Shown here: piece after piece, positions 34,846 to 42,777 of the stretch
Layout of the letters: each line of letters starts with the position of its first letter
How positions within the stretch are numbered: position 1 is the stretch's first letter
NCBI GenBank assembly: GCA_947499305.1
Contig: CANMNN010000006.1
Span: forward strand, 119,059-183,058
Direction: 5' to 3'
From: an uncultured Arenicella sp.
GTDB lineage: Bacteria > Pseudomonadota > Gammaproteobacteria > Arenicellales > Arenicellaceae
Length of the DNA: 64,000 nucleotides
Program-made: the position numbers and the translations under genes
Notes under the pieces: generated by a model
What the model saw: only the letters and a program-made list of their open reading frames with translations
Databases searched by the model: none
Told to the model about the DNA's origin: nothing

Positions 34846-36601
34846 GTAAAAGTGTTAGTGTCGCCCGGGTTTCAAGCGGGTCGATCACCGCGTCAATTTC
34901 CAATACGCTGGCGACTTCTTCTGCCTGCCCGCGGCGATATTGGTCGGCTAGCAATTTATCAAACAAGGCTTGCTGTTCTTTCGGGTCTGTCGTTGCCGAA
35001 AGTTCTTTGCTAAAACCTAGCTTCACAGCACCTTCTAAACCCATTGCACCAAACTCGCCAGTGGGCCACGACAGCGTGCATAGTGGGCGACTAGTGCTGC
35101 CACCAAGCATGGCTTGTGCACCAAGGCCATAACATTTTCGCAGTACCACGGCATAGAACGGCACAGTGATCTGTGCACCAACGGTAAACATCTCAGCGAG
35201 TTTTCTGACGGCCCCCTGAGTTTCATGCTCGGGCCCAACCATAAACCCTGGTGTATCACAGAGCGAAATAATCGGCAGGCCAAATTGATTGCAAAGCGTC
35301 ATAAAACGCGCCGCTTTTTGCCCAGCATCTACATCGATTGCGCCGCCAAGATTAGTGCAATCGTTCGCCATTATGCCTATTGCCTTGCCGTCAATTCGGC
35401 CTAAGCAGGTGACAATGGATTTACCAAATTCCGGGCGCAATTCGGTAACGCTATTCAGGTCACATAGGCAATCGATAATGGCGCGCACAGCATAAGTTTG
35501 ACGGCGATTCTCGGGTAGTGCGCATTGCAGTTCTCCCTGATCATTCGCTTGCACTGTACCTGATGTTTGTATTGGCGCAGCCTGAAAGTAGCTAAGTACC
35601 TTTAGTGCAAGGCTAGCGGCATGTTCTTCGTTTTCGGCTACAATGTCTACGGTGCCATTGCTCGACTGCACATCGATTGGGCCAATATCTGTAGGTTTGA
35701 ACGAGCCCAATCCACCGCCTTCGATCATTGCTGGCCCCGCCATTCCTATCCAAGAAGACTGGGTGGCAATGGTGATATCGGCTGCGCCAAACAACGCCGC
35801 ATTGCCAGCAAAGTTATAGCCGTTGGCAACCGCAATTCTTGGAACGCAACCGCTTAAGCCCGCCCATGCCCCAAACGAGGTGCATTGTAGACCTGAGTTT
35901 ACGGTTGTCACGTCGGTGTCGCTTGGCCGGCCGCCACCGCCCTCGGTAAACATAATGACTGGCAGGCTTTGTTCTTTGGCAACCGCGAGAATTCGGTCTA
36001 GCTTTTGGTGATGGAAAAAACCTTGAGTTCCTGCCATAACCGAATAATCGTTGACCACTAGGGCAGTTTTCTGACCATTGATGTTTGCAATGCCAGTAAT
36101 GATTCCATCCGCAGCACTGCTTGTTTTTAATTCTTGATAGTCGTGTTTCTGACGCTGAGCGGCGACTGCAAATTGCCCATACTCCTGAAAGTTATCAGGT
36201 GAACAGAGTGCAGCTAAGTTTTCTCGAGCGGTTCTATATCCTTTTGAGTGTCGCTTGTCTCTCGCCACCGTTCGCGAAGAGTCTAAGCTAAGTTCTTTAC
36301 GTTCTTCAAATTGTGCAATTAGAGGATGGGGGTCTTCGCTTGATACGTCAGAGCGAGTGAGAGTTTGGCTCGAGCTAGCGCTTTGCTGGTCAATTTCAAA
36401 CAAGCTAGCATCTCGTTCTATCGATTCATCTATGACCGCGTTGATCGCAGATACAACGCCAGCGCAATCGGCCTCGATTCTAATTTGCACCTTCATCGAC
36501 TCGAGAATGGCGAGCAATTGTCCCTGCTGAACTTCTTCGCCGAGAGTTACCGCAAGGTCAACGACAACGCCGGTTAAAGGCGCATTGATCGAAATAGACA
36601 T
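34835..36601 (-). CDS. Biotinyl-domain / carboxyltransferase fusion protein
   Basis: A 588-residue protein joining two parts of a biotin-dependent acyl-CoA carboxylase. Residues 1-70 are a biotinyl carrier domain: APLTGVVVDLAVTLGEEVQQG, then LLAILESMK with Lys37 as biotinylation site. From about residue 100 it is a full carboxyltransferase of the PccB/MccB kind (VMAGTQGFFHHQKLDRIL, GGAIDVDAGQKAARFM, ISLCDTPGFMVGPEHE, YGLGAQAMLGGS). The biotin carboxylase component is absent here and must come from elsewhere. The gene starts three bases after the sugar dehydrogenase. The acyl-CoA substrate cannot be told; the oxyanion segments look standard. Confidence 0.88.
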   Translation of the reverse strand: MSISINAPLTGVVVDLAVTLGEEVQQGQLLAILESMKVQIRIEADCAGVVSAINAVIDESIERDASLFEIDQQSASSSQTLTRSDVSSEDPHPLIAQFEERKELSLDSSRTVARDKRHSKGYRTARENLAALCSPDNFQEYGQFAVAAQRQKHDYQELKTSSAADGIITGIANINGQKTALVVNDYSVMAGTQGFFHHQKLDRILAVAKEQSLPVIMFTEGGGGRPSDTDVTTVNSGLQCTSFGAWAGLSGCVPRIAVANGYNFAGNAALFGAADITIATQSSWIGMAGPAMIEGGGLGSFKPTDIGPIDVQSSNGTVDIVAENEEHAASLALKVLSYFQAAPIQTSGTVQANDQGELQCALPENRRQTYAVRAIIDCLCDLNSVTELRPEFGKSIVTCLGRIDGKAIGIMANDCTNLGGAIDVDAGQKAARFMTLCNQFGLPIISLCDTPGFMVGPEHETQGAVRKLAEMFTVGAQITVPFYAVVLRKCYGLGAQAMLGGSTSRPLCTLSWPTGEFGAMGLEGAVKLGFSKELSATTDPKEQQALFDKLLADQYRRGQAEEVASVLEIDAVIDPLETRATLTLLLDS

Positions 36602-36604
36602 GGC

Positions 36605-37738
36605 TTATCTCAGCAGTGTAAATGTGATCTTGATCAACTCGGCTTGATCGCCATCGCCTAATACATAGAGTTTGTCATCGATGCCCACTGAGATATCTCG
36701 CAAGCGGCCCTCAATACCTGTAAATACTTTGCCGAGATCAACTACTGCCTCGTTTTGTACACTTAAGGCGCGTATCGATTGCTCAGCTAATGCCGTTGCA
36801 TATAGGCGACCTCGATAGTAGACCATCGATGAAGGAGCTATCGACGGAGTCCAATCGATCATAGGCGCTTTGGTATTTGGGTAGCTGCTAAAAGGCGAGA
36901 TGCGTGCACCGTTGTAATCGCGGCCCTTAGTCGCAATTGGCCAACCGTAATTAATGCCAGGCTTGATTAAGTTCACTTCATCGCCGCCTTGCGGACCATG
37001 CTCATTTTGATATACAGCATCGCCGATCAGCGCGATGGCTTGATGGTTACGGTGTCCATAAGACCAAATCTCAGGTTTGGCCTTTTCGTGATTAACAAAT
37101 GGATTATCTTGGGGCACTGATCCATCACGATTGATGCGAATAATCTTGCCCAAGTGGCTATCAAGCCTTTGAGCGTCTTCGCGATAATCAAAGCCGTCGC
37201 CAACGGTCAATAGTAGAGTTTTGTCCCTAAGCTGCTCAATTCGGCCAGAGTAATGTTGTGGTCCTCGCTTGAGGGGCGATGCGGTAAATATTGGGGTAAC
37301 GTTTTCGAGGCTGTATTCAGGATTATTGTTGTCGCCACGTAGCTTGAGTTGCGCCGATATTAAACGTGTAGCGTTTGCATCAGATGTTCCATGAGCAAAG
37401 CTTAAATAGATTGTGTTACTAGTACTAAAGTCGGCGTCGATTAAAACGTCAAGCAGGCCTCCTTGGCCAGCAAAATACACCTCAGGCACGTTGTCTACGG
37501 CTTGATCTAGAAGCCTGCCATCACGAACTACTCGAAGCGAGCCGCCGCGCTCTGTGATTAGTATGTCGCCATTTGGCAAATGCGCAACGGCCCAAGGTTG
37601 ATTAAGTCCGCTGGTCACTACCTCAGTACGGTAGTCATCTGATATCACCGGAGAATGTTGCGCCGAAACCTTGACGCTAGCCGCCAACATCAAACTTGAT
37701 GCAGCTAATTGTAATGTGAACCTGATACCTGTTTTCAT
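36605..37738 (-). CDS. Soluble PQQ-dependent aldose/sugar dehydrogenase-like protein
   Basis: A 377-residue periplasmic protein of the GSDH (soluble quinoprotein glucose dehydrogenase / Yli-type) beta-propeller family. A signal peptide ends near residue 26 (VKVSA|Q). Typical blades follow: LNQPWAVAHLPNGDILITERGGSLRV, FAGQGGLLDVLID, GKIIRINRDGSVPQDNPF, SYGHRNHQAIAL and QNEHGPQGGDEVNLI. Members bind PQQ and Ca and oxidise aldoses to lactones. The gene lies between a four-helix membrane protein (1 base upstream) and the biotinyl-carboxyltransferase gene (3 bases downstream), an odd setting. I see no PQQ synthesis genes in the window. Confidence 0.88.
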   Translation of the reverse strand: MKTGIRFTLQLAASSLMLAASVKVSAQHSPVISDDYRTEVVTSGLNQPWAVAHLPNGDILITERGGSLRVVRDGRLLDQAVDNVPEVYFAGQGGLLDVLIDADFSTSNTIYLSFAHGTSDANATRLISAQLKLRGDNNNPEYSLENVTPIFTASPLKRGPQHYSGRIEQLRDKTLLLTVGDGFDYREDAQRLDSHLGKIIRINRDGSVPQDNPFVNHEKAKPEIWSYGHRNHQAIALIGDAVYQNEHGPQGGDEVNLIKPGINYGWPIATKGRDYNGARISPFSSYPNTKAPMIDWTPSIAPSSMVYYRGRLYATALAEQSIRALSVQNEAVVDLGKVFTGIEGRLRDISVGIDDKLYVLGDGDQAELIKITFTLLR

Positions 37739-37739
37739 C

Positions 37740-38192
37740 TTACCTATCTCCCGGCTTCGCCAAAGAGTTGGTCAGTTTGGCGAATACCCATCCGCCGACC
37801 GCTCCAGCAAGCCCAAAACTCAAAAAGCCCAGTGTGCTGCGCGTTCCTGCAATACCGGTAACGACGAGCACAGCCTTCATTACTAGCAAAGTCGCCATCA
37901 AGCCAGCTGAGCCGGCAATGATGTACCAAACGATTCGCTTACCGCCGATGTACTTGTTGCAAAGAGATGCGATACTAAAGGCGATTACAAAGCAGATCAG
38001 TGTGAGCGGCATCAGCGAGGGTAGAATTCCGAAATCGTCTGCGGTCATTGATAGCCGCGTTGAAAACGGAATCTCGGCGCCAATTGAAATCAGCTCGCTT
38101 ATGACAAATTGGCTCGAAAATACCGAGCCAATGATAGCCGTTGTCAGGCTCGCCACTAATAGAGCGATGAATCCGCGAAAAAAATTAGCCAT
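37740..38192 (-). CDS. Hypothetical four-helix membrane protein
   Basis: A 150-residue inner-membrane protein with four predicted helices: about 8-28, 59-79, 89-110 and 122-140. A small-residue-rich C-terminal helix reads LGFLSFGLAGAVGGWVFA. No family is recognised with confidence. It heads the operon that continues into the sugar dehydrogenase and the carboxyltransferase fusion, 48 bases below the methyltransferase-like gene. Confidence 0.75.
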   Translation of the reverse strand: MANFFRGFIALLVASLTTAIIGSVFSSQFVISELISIGAEIPFSTRLSMTADDFGILPSLMPLTLICFVIAFSIASLCNKYIGGKRIVWYIIAGSAGLMATLLVMKAVLVVTGIAGTRSTLGFLSFGLAGAVGGWVFAKLTNSLAKPGDR

Positions 38193-38240
38193 TGTGATGT
38201 CTCACTCTATAGTGGTATTTCAATTATTCAATTGGGGCGA

Positions 38241-39143
38241 CTATGAAGGCTTTCGGAACTTAAGCGTCATACGGCTGGATTCACCAATCGCTTGCATTGC
38301 GGCACGTTTTTCGGGGTCATCTTTCGAGCCATTGAGGCTCGGAGGAAGGCGCCAAACAAAATCACCAGTTGTAGCTTGGTCCTTCGGGTTCTCATTGATG
38401 TTGCTCTCGCCTACAAATTCGAATCCAGCCGCTTGCATTTTTTCGATCACAAAACTTTTCTTCAAATAACCATTGCTGCCGTTTGCCCATGCATCATCGC
38501 GGTCTTCTAGAGCTTGATGTTGAACAATGCCTACGATGCCACCGGGTTTAAGGACTTGGTAGGTTTCCTTTAGAGCATTGCCAAGAAAACCACCCTTATC
38601 GTCGAAGCGTGCGAGGTTGTGCAAGGCGCGAATATACAAGACCGCGTCGGCTGTTCCGGCTATTGACTCGGGCATCTCATCGAATTGAAAGGCGCTTACT
38701 GAGGCGCTGCCGTCGGTGCGCCATTCGTTAGCCTGGGTAGTCCATGTCGATACCCAAGTCTTTTTCGCTTCTATGCGCTCAGGCGTCATGAAGCCAAAAT
38801 TAGGCCAAAGCTTTTGAGAGTAGTCGACACCGATCAGTTGTCCGTTCTCACCGAGATAGGGCAGTAGTATTTTCGAATACCAGCCGCCGCCAGGCAATGC
38901 TTCAACAACAGTCATGCCAGGCTGTACACCAAAAAACTCCAATGTTTGGCCTGGCTTGCGTGATGAAAAGCGCGTTTGATTTTTCTCACTTTGTGACGAC
39001 AGGGCGGCTTTAAGTGCTAGGTTTTCTTCGACAATTGGCGCGGCATTTTGCGAGCCGAGGGTAGTACATGCGCTCGCAAATGTGAGCAGGCTTAAAGCGA
39101 AAGCAGTCTTAATGCTTAGTTTTGCAATGGTTAAATTTTTCAT
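38241..39143 (-). CDS. Lipoprotein with SAM-methyltransferase fold (COG4798 type)
   Basis: A 300-residue protein with a lipobox, TFASAC (Cys26), followed by a class I methyltransferase-like domain. PGMTVVEALPGGGWYSKILLPYL is motif I, with a Gly-rich turn, then GQLIGVDYS, ADAVLYIRALHNL and LKPGGIVGIVQH. The family (predicted methyltransferase, COG4798) is often exported, which is puzzling because SAM is cytoplasmic; the role is unsettled. It is upstream of the four-helix membrane protein and possibly in the same operon. Confidence 0.82.
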   Translation of the reverse strand: MKNLTIAKLSIKTAFALSLLTFASACTTLGSQNAAPIVEENLALKAALSSQSEKNQTRFSSRKPGQTLEFFGVQPGMTVVEALPGGGWYSKILLPYLGENGQLIGVDYSQKLWPNFGFMTPERIEAKKTWVSTWTTQANEWRTDGSASVSAFQFDEMPESIAGTADAVLYIRALHNLARFDDKGGFLGNALKETYQVLKPGGIVGIVQHQALEDRDDAWANGSNGYLKKSFVIEKMQAAGFEFVGESNINENPKDQATTGDFVWRLPPSLNGSKDDPEKRAAMQAIGESSRMTLKFRKPS

Positions 39144-39411
39144 GGGAGGCCTTTGATGGTTAGAGCTATTTGTTGAGATAGCTTTTGTAAGGGATAGCTA
39201 ACTGCTGATCAAGTGTTGCAGTCTAGCAATTGAAAATCAAGGAGGCATCAATTCGCCTCATATAATCGCAAGCCAATGGTTTAGTCTGATCGCTGCCGAA
39301 AAGTGAGGCGTGGCGGGGCGTTAGAATGCGATTTCTAATTAGGGGGCAGATTCTAAAGCGTCTCAGTATGATCCATTTATCGAAATTAACTTGAAACGTT
39401 GGAGGCCGATC

Positions 39412-39927
39412 ATGGCAACTAAACCTGTAAGCAAAAAAGCACCTGCTAAGAAAACATCTGCAAAAGCGGTATCGAAAGCGAAGAAAGAAGTAATTGAGGC
39501 GGTAGACGCGGTTGAAGACGCAGTAGAAGCAACGGCTGATTCAATTGTTGCGAAAGTAAGCAAAAACATCTCAGCAGCTCAAAACGTTGCTAAGCAATTG
39601 TGGTTCGCCAACCTTGGTGTTGCAGGCCGCACTTATGAAGAAGCTGTTTCATTAGTAAACAAAGCCAACGACGAAATTCAAACTCGTTACACGAAGATCA
39701 ACAAAGACGGCCAAGAGCTGGTCACTGACTTGGTATCTCGCGGCGAGAAAGTTCAAGACGAAGCAGAAAGTCGTTTGAAAGAAGGTCGTGCAACCGTTGA
39801 AGAGCAAATCGAAGCAGCTAAAGAGCGCTTTGTTGGTTTGACTTCAGTAGTAGACATTCCTGCACGTTTACAAGACCTTTCTAAGAAGCTTGAGTCTTTG
39901 AGTAAAGATCTTAAGAAATCAGCTTAG
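39412..39927 (+). CDS. Phasin-family (PHA granule-associated) protein
   Basis: A 171-residue, Lys/Ala/Glu-rich helical protein. The first 30 residues are histone-like (VSKKAPAKKTSAKAVSKAK). A phasin domain follows (QNVAKQLWFANLGVAGRTYEEAV), and the rest is coiled coil to the C terminus. It matches the PhaF/PhaI type of proteins that coat polyhydroxyalkanoate granules and may bind DNA. I use ATG 39412, which has GGAGG at 39401-39405, instead of the TTG at 39391. A strong terminator follows. No PHA synthase is seen in the window. Confidence 0.85.
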   Translation: MATKPVSKKAPAKKTSAKAVSKAKKEVIEAVDAVEDAVEATADSIVAKVSKNISAAQNVAKQLWFANLGVAGRTYEEAVSLVNKANDEIQTRYTKINKDGQELVTDLVSRGEKVQDEAESRLKEGRATVEEQIEAAKERFVGLTSVVDIPARLQDLSKKLESLSKDLKKSA

Positions 39928-39952
39928 TCTGACGTCTTATAAAGCAGTCTCT

Positions 39953-39979
39953 AAAGGCCCTCATTTGAGGGCCTTTTTT
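39953..39979 (+). terminator. Intrinsic terminator after the phasin gene
   Basis: AAAGGCCCTC and GAGGGCCTTT form a perfect 10-bp stem with an ATTT loop, followed by T residues to 39979. This is a classical rho-independent terminator. Confidence 0.93.
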
Positions 39980-39999
39980 ATACCTGATCAAAACGATAT

Positions 40000-40038
40000 T
40001 TTGCCGCCTTTATTTGCCGCCTCTATTTGCCGCCTCTA
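40000..40038. repeat. Three 13-bp tandem repeats
   Basis: TTTGCCGCC recurs at 40000, 40013 and 40026 with a 13-base period; the last two units (TTTGCCGCCTCTA) are identical and the first has TTTA instead of TCTA. It lies between the phasin terminator and the end of the lactonase gene. No function is apparent. Confidence 0.85.
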
Positions 40039-40127
40039 ACAAGGTGAAGCGACTTTTGTTAGCATTGATAGGCGCTTAGCTTCTGCGCACGGCTTAGCTG
40101 CTGCGTAAAGCTTGGGCCGCTCGGGGT

Positions 40128-41009
40128 CTAGCTGGCGAATCCGCGTTCGGCAATACCTTTGAAGCTGGTCTCATAGATAAACAAATTGCCAGCTTCAGGG
40201 TCGGCAATACGCGCCTCAGAATTCATTCCTTGCCACGCGGACGTGACAAACATCAGGTTTAGGTCTTTACCGCCAAAGGCAACGCAACTGGGTTGTGTTG
40301 CTGGCACATCTACAACGAGGTCTTGTGCGCCTGACTGAGTGTAACGAACAACGGTGCTGCTACCCCATTGAGCGTTCCACAGCCCGCCTTGCGAATCGAC
40401 AATTGATCCATCTGGGTAGCAGCCGTCTTTGGTTTTTACAAATGTCGTAGCGTGGCCAAAGCGGCCGGTATCAATGTCGAAATCGTATTGATTAATTTCC
40501 AGCGTCGGGGTGTCAGTGTGGTACATGGTTTTACCATCGGGGCTCCAACACAAACTGTTTGGGATTGATAAGCCGCCGATCGTTTTTGTCACGCTTAGAT
40601 CGTGATTCAAACAATACAAAGAACCTTTATAACTCGCATTGTCTTGATCTTCGACCATGGTGCCAGCCCAAAGTCTGCCTTGACGATCGGTGCGGCCATC
40701 GTTGAAACGTGTTCCGGGATTGTCGCTTTCAAGTTTTTCAATCCACTCGAGTCGGTTGTCGACAGGAGAATAAAATGCGAAACCCGACTCGAATGCACAA
40801 ACTAATTGGTGATCTTTATGACCTTCGCGTGGTGCGAAACAGGCAAGGCGCTCAGGTGTTTCCCATTGCTCTAACTCTTCAGTTTGAGGGTCGTAACGAT
40901 ACAACGCAGAGCCCTGAATGTCGGTCCACCATAGTTTTTGGCTTCGGTGATCCCAAATCACACCTTCACCGAGTTCGTTGGCTACCGATAAGGTTTTTAT
41001 CAGGTGCAT
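40128..41009 (-). CDS. SMP-30/gluconolactonase family sugar lactonase
   Basis: A 293-residue six-blade propeller of the SMP-30/Gnl/LRE family. Metal-site and structural motifs: GEGVIWDHRSQKLWWTDIQG at residues 14-33, RFNDGRTDRQGRLWAGTM, NSLCWSPDGKTMYHTD and CYPDGSIVDSQGGLWNAQWG split over two strands. In this operon, three bases after KDPGal aldolase, the likely reaction is hydrolysis of a galactono- or arabinono-lactone to the acid. The enzyme is cytoplasmic, with no signal peptide. Confidence 0.88.
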   Translation of the reverse strand: MHLIKTLSVANELGEGVIWDHRSQKLWWTDIQGSALYRYDPQTEELEQWETPERLACFAPREGHKDHQLVCAFESGFAFYSPVDNRLEWIEKLESDNPGTRFNDGRTDRQGRLWAGTMVEDQDNASYKGSLYCLNHDLSVTKTIGGLSIPNSLCWSPDGKTMYHTDTPTLEINQYDFDIDTGRFGHATTFVKTKDGCYPDGSIVDSQGGLWNAQWGSSTVVRYTQSGAQDLVVDVPATQPSCVAFGGKDLNLMFVTSAWQGMNSEARIADPEAGNLFIYETSFKGIAERGFAS

Positions 41010-41012
41010 GGC

Positions 41013-41642
41013 TTATCGTACCGAGTTGATTGCGTCGACAATGTCTATACAGCGCTGATGTACTTCTTCAGCACTGCGGCCTGGTTTATAAATATCGCTA
41101 CCAATGCCAAAACCATCGATCCCTGCTTCTAACCATTCGGCGGCATTGTGCGCGCCAGCACCACCAACTGCGAGTATTTTCGCATCACTGGGCAGTACTG
41201 CTTTCACGGCTTTGATATGTCCGGCCCCGAAACTCGATGCCGGGAAAAGTTTTAGATATCGCGCACCAGCTCGGTAAGCGGCGAAGGCCTCCGTTGGGGT
41301 TGCCCAGCCAGGCATTGGTGTCATGCCAAGAGAAATCGCTTTTTTGATTACGCTTGGGCGAGTGTTGGGCGTTACTGCAATTTGCCCACCTACTTTTGCC
41401 ACTCGTTTCGCGTCTTCTTCGGTAAGCAAAGTGCCACAGCCGATCACGCAGTCTTCACCAAGATCGATACTCAAACGCTTGATGCTCTCGAACGGTTCGG
41501 GTGAGTTCAGCGGTACTTCGATCACGCCGATACCAGCTTCATGAATTGCGCGGCCGATTTCGACCGCCTCATCTGGTTGAACGCCACGAATAATGGCGAC
41601 TACGGGCATTTTCTCTAACCATGTGTCGAGTGCGATGTTCAT
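41013..41642 (-). CDS. dgoA: 2-Dehydro-3-deoxy-6-phosphogalactonate aldolase
   Basis: A 210-residue KDPG/KDPGal-aldolase family enzyme that splits KDPGal into pyruvate and glyceraldehyde-3-phosphate. PVVAIIRGVQPDEAVEIGRA, IEVPLNSPEPFESI, GCGTLLTEEDA, TPNTRPSVIKKA and the Schiff-base lysine in YLKLFPASSFG are all present, as is GGAGAHNAAEW near the C terminus. Its ATG at 41642 has AGGAG upstream and overlaps the kinase stop (ATGA). The NSPEP signature is that of the galactonate type rather than Eda. Confidence 0.92.
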   Translation of the reverse strand: MNIALDTWLEKMPVVAIIRGVQPDEAVEIGRAIHEAGIGVIEVPLNSPEPFESIKRLSIDLGEDCVIGCGTLLTEEDAKRVAKVGGQIAVTPNTRPSVIKKAISLGMTPMPGWATPTEAFAAYRAGARYLKLFPASSFGAGHIKAVKAVLPSDAKILAVGGAGAHNAAEWLEAGIDGFGIGSDIYKPGRSAEEVHQRCIDIVDAINSVR

Positions 41643-42577
41643 GTGTTCTCCTGTAAATTTAAGTATTGAAAAATAGCGTCGTAGCCTGAGATGGCGATTT
41701 CGGAGGGGTCGCAACTTTGGCTTTCTACTCCAAAGAATTCCAGAGCGAGGGCATAGTGTTCGGTTAGCGTTTTCTCACCAATGATTGTTACACCATCAAC
41801 CTCGCCGAATAATGATTTGGCGCCCAGTACATCGGCGCCAATAATTAAACCTGAAACATAGGATAGTGCGTCACCGGTGGCCATGTCCCCAAGAACTTGT
41901 TTGCTGCGAGTTGAAAATAGGGCGTGCACAAGCTGCGCTTCCCCCAGTGTGTCGATGGCTTTTACGCCGTCCATAAACACCGCTTGATTAAAGCTGAAGG
42001 TGTTTTGTTCAGTGACTAAAATACTGTTGTTACGCAGCAAGGCAAAAAGCTCGCCGGTAAAGGCGGTGAGAAAATTGCTGATTTGGCCGTTGTCTACTAA
42101 GGTCCACTTGTTGTGCGTGCCGGGGAGGGCGAACAAATGTCTGCCCTTGCTTCGTTGTTGCAGGCGAAGCCATCCGAGCATTTGCAGCTCTTCACCACGC
42201 ATGACATCGGGTTGGCCGAGCGGGTTTTCGGTTTTTAGGCCGGCTAATATTGAGAAGTTAATCCCCCGAGCTTCAAATTCTAAGCGGCCAGCGGCTATTT
42301 GTTGGGCGTCAACTGGGCAACTCAAATAGGGGGCGTCTTTCCAACCAATAGTTGAACCGACCATGCCTGAGAGAAGCACAGGCATCGCGCCATGTGCGTC
42401 TAACCAGTCCTGAGTTAAATTAAAAAACTTATCTTCAAAATCGCCATTGATTTGACTAATGCCGGGGCCGAAGCGAGTTTCTAATATCTTTGAGTTACCA
42501 CCGCTGTATTGACATAGGTATAAGCGCAAATTGCTGGTTCCCCAGTCTCCGGCGATAAACTTGGTGATGTCTGTCAT
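41639..42577 (-). CDS. dgoK: 2-Dehydro-3-deoxygalactonokinase
   Basis: A 312-residue kinase that phosphorylates KDGal to KDPGal in the De Ley-Doudoroff route for galactose. It shows the DgoK N-terminal phosphate loop FIAGDWGTSNLRLYL and the motifs VLLSGMVGSTIGWKDAPYL (broken), LPGTHNKWTLVDNGQI and TFSFNQAVFMDG. I prefer ATG 42577 over 42622, as MTDITKFIAGDWGTSN is the usual start. First gene of the minus-strand operon kinase - aldolase - lactonase, and divergent from the beta-galactosidase. Confidence 0.92.
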   Translation of the reverse strand: MTDITKFIAGDWGTSNLRLYLCQYSGGNSKILETRFGPGISQINGDFEDKFFNLTQDWLDAHGAMPVLLSGMVGSTIGWKDAPYLSCPVDAQQIAAGRLEFEARGINFSILAGLKTENPLGQPDVMRGEELQMLGWLRLQQRSKGRHLFALPGTHNKWTLVDNGQISNFLTAFTGELFALLRNNSILVTEQNTFSFNQAVFMDGVKAIDTLGEAQLVHALFSTRSKQVLGDMATGDALSYVSGLIIGADVLGAKSLFGEVDGVTIIGEKTLTEHYALALEFFGVESQSCDPSEIAISGYDAIFQYLNLQENT

Positions 42578-42650
42578 GCGATTGCTTTGCCTTATTAAGT
42601 ATATTTTTGTGGCGTGTATCAACTTTTCTCACAAGCTGGTTTAGACTGGA

Positions 42651-42660
42651 TAGATATCTA
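42651..42660. promoter_or_regulatory. Palindrome TAGATATCTA in the galactoside divergent region
   Basis: A perfect 10-bp palindrome, 74 bases upstream of the kinase start. On its own it is short enough to be chance. It is listed because two other dyads lie in the same 200-base region. Confidence 0.25.
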
Positions 42661-42701
42661 AATCTTGTTCGAAACTTTTTGCCGAAATCTAAAGTTTAAT
42701 T

Positions 42702-42745
42702 ATAATATAAATATTATTTAAATAGCCAGATGTCAATTGACGTCT
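42702..42745. promoter_or_regulatory. AT-rich dyad and near-palindrome upstream of the beta-galactosidase
   Basis: ATAATAT-AA-ATATTAT (42702-42717) is a perfect AT-rich dyad that could overlap a promoter. AGATGTCAATTGACGTCT (42728-42745) is an 18-bp palindrome with one mismatched pair around the perfect core GTCAATTGAC, ending 32 bases before the ATG. The second is the better operator candidate for a LacI- or GntR-like sugar regulator; none is encoded nearby. Confidence 0.45.
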
Positions 42746-42777
42746 ACCGTGTTATTACCACTAGCTAAGGATTTATT

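Noticed and set aside
35035..35495. Overlapping ORFs on both strands inside the carboxyltransferase gene
   Set aside because: The carboxyltransferase frame carries all conserved motifs; the others are shadows.
37768..38469. A 233-codon plus-strand ORF opposite the membrane protein and methyltransferase genes
   Set aside because: It spans two convincing minus-strand genes and their spacer in antisense; its composition is repetitive and no domain is seen.
39998..40038. Short repeats considered as a CRISPR array
   Set aside because: The period is only 13 bases, with no spacers and no cas genes.
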